Source: Loktanella sp. DSM 29012 (GTDB lineage: Bacteria; Pseudomonadota; Alphaproteobacteria; Rhodobacterales; Rhodobacteraceae). From it: a stretch of DNA of 64,000 bases. Positions within the stretch are counted from its first letter, which is position 1. The number at the start of each line of letters is the position of its first letter. The translations under genes were made by a program, and so were the position numbers. The notes beneath the pieces are model-generated. The model did no database searches and had not been told where the DNA came from. It was given only the letters and a program-made list of their open reading frames with translations. Positions 56,222-64,000 of this stretch are shown piece after piece. The DNA is taken from the NCBI RefSeq assembly GCF_900110705.1, contig NZ_FOEJ01000005.1, forward strand, positions 1 through 64,000, in the 5' to 3' direction.

Positions 56222-56956
56222 CTAATCCGCGTTCAATTCAAAGAAATAGCCCTGCGAACGCCGGGTCTGCAGGTGCCGCGGCTTGGACGGGGTATCCTCG
56301 ATTTTGCGGCGCAGGCGCAGGATCAGGACGTCGATGGTCCGGTCAACATAGCGTTCCATGTCCGACCCCAGTTCCGACAGCAATTCAGGCCGCGAGATGA
56401 CCCGCGACGGATTCCGCGCGAGGTATTCCAGCAGTCGGTATTCGCCATTGGTCAGCGGTATTTCATGCCCGTCACTGTTCAGCAGCACCCGCGCCTGCGT
56501 ATCGATCCGTTTGTTTCCAAAGGTGATCGTATGTTCCGGCTGCGTGGTCGCGTGATGGGTTCCATGCCCATAGCGCCGCAGCACCGACCTGATCCGCGCC
56601 ACCAGTTCACGCGGGTTGAACGGTTTCATCAGGTAATCGTCGGCGCCGTTTTCCAACCCCATGATCTTGTCGCTTTCGTCCCCGATCCCGGTCAGCATGA
56701 CGATGGGGATGTCATAGCGGGCCCCGATCTGAACGGCCAGGTTCAGGCCGGATTCGCCGCGCAGGCGTAAATCGATGATCGCGAGGTTGACCGGCGGCGG
56801 ATCGCCCAGGGCAAAGAAGGCGGCACTGCCGTCGCAAGGCACCGGCTCGAACCCGCTTTCACCCAAGAGCGCGCACAGGGTCACGCGCACCTCGTGGTCG
56901 TCATCCACGATGGCGATCACAGGGGGTTTGGGGTCCGGTTGTCGCATCGCCGTCAT
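56222..56956 (-). CDS. OmpR/TorR-type response regulator
   Basis: 244 residues from the ATG for MTAMRQPDPK. Receiver Asp in LAIIDLRLRGESGL (~residue 60), Thr in VMLTGIGD and Lys in LMKPFNPREL. C-terminal winged helix with RTIDVLILRLRRKIEDTP. Partner of the downstream hybrid kinase and divergent from phnD. GTTAAC repeats 32 bp apart (57056-57061, 57088-57093) in the shared intergenic region are possible binding sites. Confidence 0.86.
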   Translation of the reverse strand: MTAMRQPDPKPPVIAIVDDDHEVRVTLCALLGESGFEPVPCDGSAAFFALGDPPPVNLAIIDLRLRGESGLNLAVQIGARYDIPIVMLTGIGDESDKIMGLENGADDYLMKPFNPRELVARIRSVLRRYGHGTHHATTQPEHTITFGNKRIDTQARVLLNSDGHEIPLTNGEYRLLEYLARNPSRVISRPELLSELGSDMERYVDRTIDVLILRLRRKIEDTPSKPRHLQTRRSQGYFFELNAD

Positions 56957-57200
56957 TGCGTCGATCCTCCTGATGTCGCCGCACGGGGGCAACCTGTCCC
57001 GATTAGGCCCCGAGGTATAGACGACAAAGCGACGGCGCGCGCCCGCTGTAATATTGTTAACGCAAAACGCCGTTCTTGTAACGCTGTGTTAACATGCCGC
57101 GCATGGTCTTTCCGGCTTTGGCACGCGTAGCCTGACCGGGTCGCTGTGGCATCAGGTTGGAGGACCCGCCACGGATCGCGATTGTTCAAGGGAGAGAGAC

Positions 57201-58184
57201 ATGACCTATAAAATGACACAGACCGCCGTGGCGGCTGGCCTTGCCCTGCTGGGGTCAGCCTCGGCTGTCGCAGCCCAGGACTGCCCCGAGCGTGGCGCGC
57301 TGGACGTGCTGTATTGCGACGCCAACGGCGATCTGGTTGCCGATACGCCGACCGATCCCGCGCTGCTGAACGACCCCAACACGCTGGTGTTCGCCTATAC
57401 CCCGGTCGAGGACCCCGCCGTCTATGCCGATATCTGGGCACCGTTCATTGCGCATCTCGAGGCAGAGACCGGCAAGGACGTGCAATTCTTTGCCGTGCAG
57501 TCCAATTCCGCCGAGGTCGAGGCGATGCGGTCGGGCCGTCTGCATATCGCAGGTTTTTCGACCGGACCCACGCCCTTTGCCGTGAACCTCGCAGGGGCCG
57601 TGCCGTTTGCGATCATGGGGGCCGAGGACGGTCAGTTCGGATACCGGCTTCAGGTGTTCACGCAGGCCGATTCCGACATCCAGACCGTGGCTGACCTGGC
57701 CGGCAAGCGCGTGGCGCATACCTCGCCCACGTCCAACTCTGGCAACCAGGCACCGCGCGCACTGTTCCCCGGTCTGGGTGTCGTGCCCGATCAGGATTAC
57801 GAGGTGATCTACTCCGGCTCGCACGACCAATCCATGCTGGGCGTGGTTGCAGGCGACTATGACGCGGCCCCCGTCGCATCCGAAGTCGTCGACCGCATGG
57901 CCGAACGCGGTCTGTACGATCCCGCCGAGGTCCGCATGATCTGGGAAAGCGACCCCTTCCCCACGACGTCGTTCACGCTGGCGCATGATCTGGACCCGGC
58001 ACTGGCCGAAACGATCAAGCAGGCGTTTTTCAGCTTTGAATTCGAAGGCACCGCCCTGGGCGACGAATTCGACGGGGTGAGCAAGTTCATCCCGATCACC
58101 TATCAGGACCAATGGGCCGTGATCCGTGAAATTCAGGCGTCCAACGGTGTGGAATACACGCCGCAGGGTCTGGCTGCCGAATAA
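57201..58184 (+). CDS. phnD: phosphonate-type periplasmic binding protein
   Basis: 327 residues. The signal peptide ends at AVAAQD (~residue 26). PhnD-like fold with FAYTPVEDP, VEAMRSGRLHIAGFSTGPTPFAV, VAHTSPTSNSGNQAPRALFP (the Ser/Thr-rich phosphonate-binding loop) and YSGSHDQSMLGVVAGDYDAAP. Binds a phosphonate, phosphite or similar oxyanion. First gene of phnDCEE. GGAGAGAGAC gives a strong ribosome site. Confidence 0.9.
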   Translation: MTYKMTQTAVAAGLALLGSASAVAAQDCPERGALDVLYCDANGDLVADTPTDPALLNDPNTLVFAYTPVEDPAVYADIWAPFIAHLEAETGKDVQFFAVQSNSAEVEAMRSGRLHIAGFSTGPTPFAVNLAGAVPFAIMGAEDGQFGYRLQVFTQADSDIQTVADLAGKRVAHTSPTSNSGNQAPRALFPGLGVVPDQDYEVIYSGSHDQSMLGVVAGDYDAAPVASEVVDRMAERGLYDPAEVRMIWESDPFPTTSFTLAHDLDPALAETIKQAFFSFEFEGTALGDEFDGVSKFIPITYQDQWAVIREIQASNGVEYTPQGLAAE

Positions 58185-58198
58185 CCCCCCTGCCCGAC

Positions 58199-58222
58199 TG
58201 CCCCGGCCAGCCGGCCGGGGCA
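58199..58222 (+). terminator. hairpin between phnD and phnC
   Basis: A perfect 10-bp stem (TGCCCCGGCC/GGCCGGGGCA) with loop AGCC, 14 nt after the phnD stop. No U-run follows, so an mRNA-stabilising or attenuating element is more likely than a full terminator. Confidence 0.6.
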
Positions 58223-58243
58223 GCACCGCGACTGAGAGGCCAT

Positions 58244-59017
58244 ATGCTGGAAATCAACAACCTTGTGAAAAGGTACGGGAAAGGTGCGCCTGTCCTGAAA
58301 GACCTGAACCTGTCGGTGCAGGGCGAACAATTGATGTCGATCATCGGATCGTCAGGTGCGGGCAAGAGCACGCTGCTGCGCTGTATCAACAGGCTGGTGG
58401 AACCCACCTCGGGGACGATCACGCTGAACGGCACCGAGATGACGACATTGGGGGCCAAGGACCTGCGCCGCGCCCGCCGCCGCGTCGGCATGGTGTTCCA
58501 GAGCTTCAATCTGGTTGACCGGCTGACTGTCATGGAAAACGTCCAGTCCGGGCGGCTGGGCTATATTTCGACCTGGGCTGCCATCACCCGCCGCTATCCG
58601 GCCGCCGATATCGAACGCGCGTTCGAGCTGATGGAACGCGTGGGCATTGCGCAATACGCAAACAAGCGGGCAGACGAATTGTCGGGCGGCGAACGCCAGC
58701 GCGTCGGCGTGGTGCGGGCGCTGATGCAACGCCCCGAAATCCTGCTGGCCGATGAACCGACGGCCTCTCTCGACCCAAAGACATCGGAACAGATCATGTC
58801 GCTGTTGCGCGATCTGGCTAATGAATTGAACCTGCCTGTCATCATCAACATCCACAACGTGACCGAGGCCAAGGAATTCAGCGACCGTATCGTCGGCATG
58901 CGCTACGGGCGGATCATCTTTGACGACAAACCTGCAGCACTGGACGCCGCACAGATGGACGAAATCTATGCTGGCACACCGTCACAGGATCGTCAGGACA
59001 TGGGTGCGGTCGCATGA
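58244..59017 (+). CDS. phnC: phosphonate-type ABC importer ATPase
   Basis: 257 residues. Walker A GSSGAGKST (~36), signature DELSGGERQRVGVVRA, Walker B ILLADEPTASLDP and switch His in INIHNVTEAKEF. It matches PhnC in the extended loop between Walker A and signature (GRLGYISTWAAI). It drives the phosphonate-type importer. Its stop overlaps the start of the first permease by 4 nt. Confidence 0.92.
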   Translation: MLEINNLVKRYGKGAPVLKDLNLSVQGEQLMSIIGSSGAGKSTLLRCINRLVEPTSGTITLNGTEMTTLGAKDLRRARRRVGMVFQSFNLVDRLTVMENVQSGRLGYISTWAAITRRYPAADIERAFELMERVGIAQYANKRADELSGGERQRVGVVRALMQRPEILLADEPTASLDPKTSEQIMSLLRDLANELNLPVIINIHNVTEAKEFSDRIVGMRYGRIIFDDKPAALDAAQMDEIYAGTPSQDRQDMGAVA

Positions 59018-59805
59018 CCACGCCCACCACATGGCGCAAACCGCCCTTCATCGCTTCACCTGTCCTGCGCTGGGCGTTCTACATCGCCGTGGCGATCTAT
59101 CTGGTGGGAACCATCGGCACATTGCCGATCGACTGGGAACGCGCATCCGAAGGTCTGACCAGGGCGGGCCGGATCTTTAGCGGGGCCTTTCCGCCCAGTT
59201 TCGCCCGGTCCGACTTGATGATCACCGGGTTCATGGAAAGCCTCAAGATCGCCATTCTGGCCACTGTGCTTGGCCTACTCTTGTCGGTGCCGCTGGCGTT
59301 CATGGCGGCACGCAACATCGCGCCCAAACCTGTCTATTTCGTGGGGCGCGGCTTGTTCATCCTCGCGCGCAGCTTTCACCCGGTCATCGTGGCCATCATC
59401 TTTGTCAAGGCGGTGGGCTTTGGCCCGCTGGCGGGTGCGCTGACTCTGACCATCTATTCCATCGGCTTTGTCGCAAAACTGCTGGCCGAACGGATCGAGG
59501 AAATCGATTTCGGACAGGTCGAGGCGTTGCGGTCCGTGGGCGCCCCCTATCTGGTCACCATGGTCTATGCCATCGTTCCGCAGATCATGCCGCGGCTCGT
59601 GGGGCTGGGCATCTATCAGCTGGACAGCAACCTGCGTGCCTCTGCCGTGGTTGGGATCGTGGGGGCTGGTGGCATCGGATCGACGCTGGCCAATGCATTC
59701 GGACGCTACGACTACGATTTCGCCCTTGCGATCACGATGGTCATCGTCGGTGCGATCCTGATTTCCGAGGCCGTCAGCGGCAAGATCAGAAAGAACATGA
59801 CATGA
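59014..59805 (+). CDS. phnE: phosphonate-type ABC permease, first subunit
   Basis: 263 residues with about five to six membrane segments. EAA-type loop GQVEALRSVGAPYLVTMVYAIVPQIMPRL and VVGIVGAGGIGSTL are typical of PhnE. It forms a heteromeric channel with the next gene product. Linked by 4-nt overlaps on both sides. Confidence 0.9.
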   Translation: MTTPTTWRKPPFIASPVLRWAFYIAVAIYLVGTIGTLPIDWERASEGLTRAGRIFSGAFPPSFARSDLMITGFMESLKIAILATVLGLLLSVPLAFMAARNIAPKPVYFVGRGLFILARSFHPVIVAIIFVKAVGFGPLAGALTLTIYSIGFVAKLLAERIEEIDFGQVEALRSVGAPYLVTMVYAIVPQIMPRLVGLGIYQLDSNLRASAVVGIVGAGGIGSTLANAFGRYDYDFALAITMVIVGAILISEAVSGKIRKNMT

Positions 59806-60599
59806 CGCAGGACATGACAATGGACTGGGCGCGCTATACGCCCGCACAGCGCATGAAACGCTATGGTGCCTTTTTCGGCGTGGCACTGCTGGTCACATGG
59901 GCGCTGGGCAGCATTGATGTGATCTGGGAATGGGTCTGGGATGCGCCGGTCCAGCTGGCGGACCTGTTCACCCGCATGGTGCCGCCTGACCCCACCAATC
60001 TGGAAACCATCCTCTGGGCCACATGGGAGACGATCAACATCGCCACCATCGCCACGATGATCGCGGTCGTGCTGTCTTTGCCTGTCGCATTGATTTCAGC
60101 GCAGAACACCACGCCCAATGTCGTGTGCCTGTGGATCGGACGGTTCATTCTGGTGTCGTCCCGGTCGGTCAACACGATCATCTGGGCGCTGTTGTTCGTC
60201 GCCATCTTTGGCCCCGGCATCATCGCCGGCATCATCGCGATCATGTTCCGGTCCATCGGGTTTCTGGGCAAGCTGCTGGGCGAGGCGATCGAAGAAATCG
60301 ACCATGCCCCGGTCGAAGCGCTTCAGGCCTGCGGCGCATCGCGGTTCCGCGTGGTTCTCTACGGGATCGTGCCGCAGGTCATGCCCGCGTTCTTTGCGAT
60401 CAGCATCCTGCGCTGGGACATCAACCTTCGCGAATCCACCGTTCTGGGACTGGTGGGTGCCGGCGGCATCGGGATCATCCTGCAAGGCGCAATCGACACC
60501 TTTCAGTGGCAAGAGGTCTCGATGGTGCTGCTGACGATCCTCGCACTGGTCATCGTAGGCGAGGTCATCGCCTCTGCTCTGCGCAAGAAGCTGCTCTGA
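59802..60599 (+). CDS. phnE: phosphonate-type ABC permease, second subunit
   Basis: 265 residues with about six membrane segments. PVEALQACGASRFRVVLYGIVPQVMPAF is followed by TVLGLVGAGGIGIIL, a second PhnE paralogue. It completes the phnDCEE transporter. No C-P lyase genes follow, so what happens to the substrate is not shown in this window. Confidence 0.9.
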   Translation: MTQDMTMDWARYTPAQRMKRYGAFFGVALLVTWALGSIDVIWEWVWDAPVQLADLFTRMVPPDPTNLETILWATWETINIATIATMIAVVLSLPVALISAQNTTPNVVCLWIGRFILVSSRSVNTIIWALLFVAIFGPGIIAGIIAIMFRSIGFLGKLLGEAIEEIDHAPVEALQACGASRFRVVLYGIVPQVMPAFFAISILRWDINLRESTVLGLVGAGGIGIILQGAIDTFQWQEVSMVLLTILALVIVGEVIASALRKKLL

Positions 60600-60608
60600 T
60601 CCTCCCAG

Positions 60609-60633
60609 GGGCCGGCCTCCTCCGCCGGCCCCA
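60609..60633. terminator. hairpin between convergent phnE and yaeQ-like genes
   Basis: A perfect 9-bp stem GGGGCCGGC/GCCGGCCCC with a 7-nt loop, between two convergent stops. AAAA follows on the plus strand and neither strand has a clear T-tail, so termination efficiency is uncertain. Confidence 0.45.
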
Positions 60634-60639
60634 AAAGGA

Positions 60640-61185
60640 TCATGCCGCTGACTTCCAGTCTTGCGGTGTGACGTAGACGACAGCGTCGTCGATGCTGACC
60701 ATCACGTCCCCGTCCTGCACATTCACCTGCAACCGCATGGCACGACTGGCCAGCGCGGCCAGTGCTGTGGTGTCGGCCTCTGCCAGGTTTACGACCGTCA
60801 GGTTGTCGAACCGCGTGGTGCTGTTCTGGATCTTGTCCCACCACACCTCTGCCGGGCGACCACCATAGGTATAGATCACGACCTTGCCCGCCTTGGCGCA
60901 AGACTGGCGCACGACCTTGTCGCTGGGCAGGCCGAGGGCCACCCACAGATCCAACACACCGCTCAGGCTTTTTTGCCAGATGTCGGGTTCATCGTCAGCC
61001 GACAGACCCTTGGTCATTTCCAGCTGTTCATGGGCGTTCAGCGCAAAGGCCAGAAGCCGGACCATCATCCTCTCGTCCGTCTCGGACGGGTGTTTGGCAA
61101 TCGTCAGCTTGTGGGTTTCGTAATAGTGCCGGTCCATGTCGGAGACCGACAGCTCGACTTTGTAGATGGTTGCGTTCTGCGCCAT
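60640..61185 (-). CDS. YaeQ family protein
   Basis: 181 residues that match YaeQ throughout: ATIYKVELSVSDMDRHYYE, HPSETDERMMVRLLAFALNAHE and VWWDKIQNSTTRFDNLTV. YaeQ has a nuclease-like fold but no established biochemical role to my knowledge. Start at the ATG 61185; the larger open frame reaching 62442 is antisense-phase sequence of the next gene. It converges on the phn operon. Confidence 0.85.
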   Translation of the reverse strand: MAQNATIYKVELSVSDMDRHYYETHKLTIAKHPSETDERMMVRLLAFALNAHEQLEMTKGLSADDEPDIWQKSLSGVLDLWVALGLPSDKVVRQSCAKAGKVVIYTYGGRPAEVWWDKIQNSTTRFDNLTVVNLAEADTTALAALASRAMRLQVNVQDGDVMVSIDDAVVYVTPQDWKSAA

Positions 61186-61247
61186 GATGGACCCCATAGG
61201 TTCATGTTGCGGCACGCCTATAGCGTCTGCGGCACGGGCGAAAGCGA

Positions 61248-62711
61248 TTAGACGCGCCGCCCCTCGATCCGCAGGGCCGGACCGTCGCGCATTGCACGGC
61301 GCAGGCGGCGCGACAGCGTGTCGATCAGCAAGGTCAGCAGGACCGACACCGCCAGCAGCGCCAGCACCCGGTCCATGCGCAGGGTCTGCACGTTGGTCTG
61401 GATATAGAACCCCAGCGTGCAGATCCCCAGCAGCCCCATGATCGCACTGTCCCGCAGGATGATTTCCCATCGGTACAGACACAGCGCCCAGAATGACGCC
61501 GACAGACGCGGCAGCAGGTCCCAGGCCCACAGGACAAGCCCGCGCGGCGCGTCGGCCCGTTGCGGCAGGCCCTGCGCCTCGCGGCCCAGCAGATGTGCGA
61601 TGATGGCCCCGTTGTGCAGCCCCAGCGCCAAGGCGGCAGGCAGCATCGACGGCCCCAGGATCTGCAGCAGGACAAAGGCCAGCATGTAATCCGGGATCGA
61701 CCGCAGCACGACCAGCACCGCGTGCCCCGCATAGGACCCCGCCCGCCCCACGACCCCCGGCACGATCACCGGAAAGGCCGCAGCCGCCAGCAGGGCAGCC
61801 CCTGCGAGGGCGATCTGCGACAACACCAGCGTGGCGATAGCCCCCGGCCACGCCTGCGCGACGAACACCGTATCCAGCCAAGGCCCCCAGTCGGCACCCG
61901 TGCGCAGCGGTGCAGGCACGATGCCGGTCAGGAACCGCACCAATGCCCCGCTGCCCATGGGCGGCGCGTCCACCGTCATCAACGCGGCAACCGAGGCGAT
62001 CAGAAACAGCGGCACCAGCCGCCAGACCATCCAGATGCGTAGCGGCAGGATCAAGGCCAGAAACAGCGCCAGAACGGCGACCGCCTCGCCGTACTGGGCC
62101 TGTTTGAATGCCGTTTCCAGCCGGAACCCCAGCGTCGGCAACCCGATGAACCCCAGCACCGCCGAGGACCGCAGCCCGCATTCCATCCGGTAGAGCGTAT
62201 AGGTCCGCATCTGAGGCAGGACCTGCGGCAGGCGCACCCACAGCAGGCGCGTCAAAACGGGCAAGACCTGCGGCACGGGCACCTTGCCCGGCGCATCGTC
62301 GAGGTATTCCGAAAACACCTTGGCAAAGATGCCCGCGTAAGGAATGCCGATGGCCAGCACACCAGTCAGCGGCGATAGCCCCGTGACGCTGAACAGCAGC
62401 AGCGCCCAGAACAACTCGTGCACGGCGCGCAGGCTGATGCACAGGCCTCTGACAGGACGCAGCCGGTAGAATGGTGCAAGCAACAGACCCGACACCGCCC
62501 CCAATGCGACACCGCAGAATGCGAATGCCACGGTCAACACCGTGGCCCAGGCCAGTCCCGCGGGGTCACTGAAATCGGGTGACAGCAGACCACGCCCGAT
62601 GGCGGCCAGCGTCAGCCAGGGATCGGTGCGCACAGACCCCAGATCAGCCAGCAGCAACGCAAGGACCGTTGCGGCAGCAAACCCCGCAAGGACATGCCGC
62701 CGCCGGATCAT
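61248..62711 (-). CDS. fused double PhnE-type ABC permease
   Basis: 487 residues holding two consecutive permease domains in one chain. The first (~1-240) contains MECGLRSSAVLGFIGLPTLGF; the second (~260-480) contains LYRWEIILRDSAIMGLLGICTLGF, the equivalent stretch. About 12 membrane segments in total. It is coupled by 4 nt to the ATPase gene. The fused form is seen in a separate branch of phosphonate-like importers, sometimes annotated as putative selenate transporters; the substrate is unproven. Confidence 0.82.
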   Translation of the reverse strand: MIRRRHVLAGFAAATVLALLLADLGSVRTDPWLTLAAIGRGLLSPDFSDPAGLAWATVLTVAFAFCGVALGAVSGLLLAPFYRLRPVRGLCISLRAVHELFWALLLFSVTGLSPLTGVLAIGIPYAGIFAKVFSEYLDDAPGKVPVPQVLPVLTRLLWVRLPQVLPQMRTYTLYRMECGLRSSAVLGFIGLPTLGFRLETAFKQAQYGEAVAVLALFLALILPLRIWMVWRLVPLFLIASVAALMTVDAPPMGSGALVRFLTGIVPAPLRTGADWGPWLDTVFVAQAWPGAIATLVLSQIALAGAALLAAAAFPVIVPGVVGRAGSYAGHAVLVVLRSIPDYMLAFVLLQILGPSMLPAALALGLHNGAIIAHLLGREAQGLPQRADAPRGLVLWAWDLLPRLSASFWALCLYRWEIILRDSAIMGLLGICTLGFYIQTNVQTLRMDRVLALLAVSVLLTLLIDTLSRRLRRAMRDGPALRIEGRRV

Positions 62712-63367
62712 CGGTAAAGCGCCAGAAGTTCGGTTTCCGACAGATCAGCCGCCGCGGCGTCGATCACGACGGCCCCCTGTCGCAGGCCGATGATCCGCGT
62801 GGCCACCCGCAGCGCCTGATCGACGTCATGCAAGGTCAGGATCATCGTGGCAAACTCTGTCGTCAGCCGTTCCAGCAGTGCGGCCCCCTGTGCGGGGTCC
62901 AGCGCCGTGACAGGTTCATCACCCAGCACCACGTCACCGCCACGCAGCAACGCCCGCCCCAGCGCCACGCGCTGCCGCTGTCCGCCCGACAACTGCGACA
63001 CCGGGCGTCGGCCCAGACCCGACAGGCCCACGATATCCAGCACATGTTCGACCCGCGCCCGTTCCGCGCGCGCAGGCCAGATCAGGGTGCGCAAATTCCG
63101 GGGCGTGCCGAAGTCATCCAGCACACCCATCCAGATATTGTGAAAAACACTTAGACTGCCCACGAGGCCGTGGTCCTGCGGCACCAGCGCCGCACGTCCG
63201 GCGATCCGGTCGTGCAAGGCGGCCAGCAAGGTGCTCTTGCCCACACCGCTGCGGCCCAGCAGGGCTATCCGTTCGCCCGCTGCGACCTGCAACGTGACGC
63301 CGGTCAGCACCGGCCGCCCACCCCAGCTCAGGCTCTGGTCCGTGAGGGCGACCAGCGGTGCGGTCAT
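62708..63367 (-). CDS. phosphonate-type ABC ATPase
   Basis: 219 residues, shorter than PhnC (~257). Walker A GRSGVGKST (~40), signature SQLSGGQRQRVALGRA, Walker B VVLGDEPVTALDP and switch His in LTLHDVDQAL. It serves the fused permease encoded next (4-nt overlap) and overlaps the binding-protein gene at TGATG. Confidence 0.87.
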   Translation of the reverse strand: MTAPLVALTDQSLSWGGRPVLTGVTLQVAAGERIALLGRSGVGKSTLLAALHDRIAGRAALVPQDHGLVGSLSVFHNIWMGVLDDFGTPRNLRTLIWPARAERARVEHVLDIVGLSGLGRRPVSQLSGGQRQRVALGRALLRGGDVVLGDEPVTALDPAQGAALLERLTTEFATMILTLHDVDQALRVATRIIGLRQGAVVIDAAAADLSETELLALYR

Positions 63368-64000
63368 CAGTCGATCAGGTCCAGCGCGCGCGCGGTATCC
63401 GCGATAGGCTGGTACAACGCATCGTCCGCCCCGATGAACCGGGTGCGCGGGAATGACGCCAGCAGTTCGGGATCATCCATGCCGATCAATGCCGCTTGCA
63501 CCCGGTCCGCAAATCCATCCCCAAAGCGGGCGTCCACATCGCCGCGGATCGTCCAGTTGTAATCGGGATAGGGCGGTGTTTCCCAGATGATCGTGGTCTG
63601 GGCAGCCTCGGGCGCAGCTTCAGCCACGGCCGTGTCGTAGACCGAATAGTTCAACGCGCCGACCTCATAGGCACCCGACGCAACCAGCCGCAGCGTCTGA
63701 CCGTGGTCACCGGAATAGCCCACGCTGTCGAACAGATCGGCGGGGGCCTGACCGGTTTCCTCGCGGATCCAGTATTCCGGCATCAACCGCCCCGAGGTCG
63801 AGGTTTCCGCCCCAAAGGTGAAACTGCGACCCGCGATGTCCGGGAAATCATCAGTCTGGGTCAGGCCGGTGTCCGTATTGGCAATGAAATAGCTGACGAA
63901 TGTCTCGTCCTCGTCGCCCTGAGCGATCGCGCGCGAATTCGGCACGACAATGCGGGCCTGCACGCCTGAAAGGCCACCGAACCAGCCCAGCTGGATCTGG
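63367..64000 (-). CDS. phosphonate/selenate-like periplasmic binding protein, N-terminus beyond window
   Basis: At least 210 residues; the gene runs off the window end and stays open to 64000 (QIQLGWFGGLSGVQARIVV). PhnD-superfamily features: RSFTFGAETSTSGRLMPEYW (phosphonate-loop equivalent), GYSGDHGQTLRLVASGAYEVGALNY. It belongs to the branch associated with fused permeases. The GTG at 63963 is not the true start. Its signal peptide lies outside. Confidence 0.83.
   Translation of the reverse strand, partial: QIQLGWFGGLSGVQARIVVPNSRAIAQGDEDETFVSYFIANTDTGLTQTDDFPDIAGRSFTFGAETSTSGRLMPEYWIREETGQAPADLFDSVGYSGDHGQTLRLVASGAYEVGALNYSVYDTAVAEAAPEAAQTTIIWETPPYPDYNWTIRGDVDARFGDGFADRVQAALIGMDDPELLASFPRTRFIGADDALYQPIADTARALDLID

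Noticed and set aside
61186-62442. N-terminal extension of the YaeQ frame
   Set aside because: Overlaps the fused permease on the same strand in another frame and shows no YaeQ similarity.
1-64000. CRISPR arrays, rRNA or tRNA genes
   Set aside because: No regularly spaced repeats and no cloverleaf or rRNA-like sequence were noticed while reading; a tRNA scan was not possible.

Overview
The window looks like chromosome from a marine alphaproteobacterium of the Rhodobacterales (Roseobacter-type). The grounds are high GC, very dense operons, many periplasmic-binding-protein transporters (ABC and TRAP), a glpSTPQUV-type glycerol importer, fused fadB and gcdH dicarboxylate genes, and an RP4-like trb remnant typical of alphaproteobacterial conjugative elements. 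This placement is inferred from gene content and protein similarity recalled from memory; no database search was run.

Positions 1-7.9 kb are a decayed integrative/conjugative element. Two lower-GC orphan genes (127-777, 831-1289) end in the same short C-terminal motif. They are followed by a ParB-like gene whose 3' end is replaced by an IS3-family element (2941-4172). On the other side of the IS is trbE, also cut and reading towards it, then trbD, trbC, a frameshifted trbB tail, and a DUF932-type gene with an internal stop that is fused to the trbB tail. A PrtN-like regulator follows. The ParB-like and DUF932-like genes face each other and share a structured 5' leader whose base pairs covary. 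No integrase is visible, and about 1.1 kb (7878-9006) holds nothing I recognise.

Positions 9-20 kb are ordinary metabolic genes: malonyl-CoA synthetase, a D-2-hydroxyacid dehydrogenase, an alpha/beta hydrolase, an SDR, an APH-like phosphotransferase, a two-component system divergent from an EF-hand protein and an MsrQ-like haem membrane protein, purU, and a DUF4166/DCC pair. At 20-28 kb lie a xylose-type ABC importer (xylF, xylH, xylG) with a divergent ROK repressor and a likely operator, then a CRTAC1 (ASPIC/UnbV) protein convergent with a di-haem peroxidase.

Positions 28-33 kb carry a betaine/choline-type ABC importer (proXWV) divergent from choline-sulfatase (betC), an osmoprotectant or choline-O-sulfate module. 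Positions 32.7-45 kb form one likely regulon for dicarboxylate (pimelate/glutarate-like) degradation: a tight six-gene beta-oxidation operon, an IclR regulator and a TRAP transporter. Near-identical palindromes sit ahead of both the operon and the transporter. Positions 45-53.7 kb hold glpR and the glpD-glpSTPQUV glycerol uptake operon, in which the two ATPases carry complementary defects. Positions 53.7-60.6 kb hold a two-component system and a phnDCEE phosphonate-type importer. Positions 60.6-64 kb hold YaeQ and a second phosphonate-type importer with a fused double permease, whose binding-protein gene runs off the window.

No rRNA, tRNA or CRISPR array was seen. The most notable signals are the paired leader RNA, the shared C-terminal motif, the IclR palindrome pair, the asymmetric GlpS/GlpT ATPases, and hairpins immediately after the binding-protein gene in four separate transporter operons.
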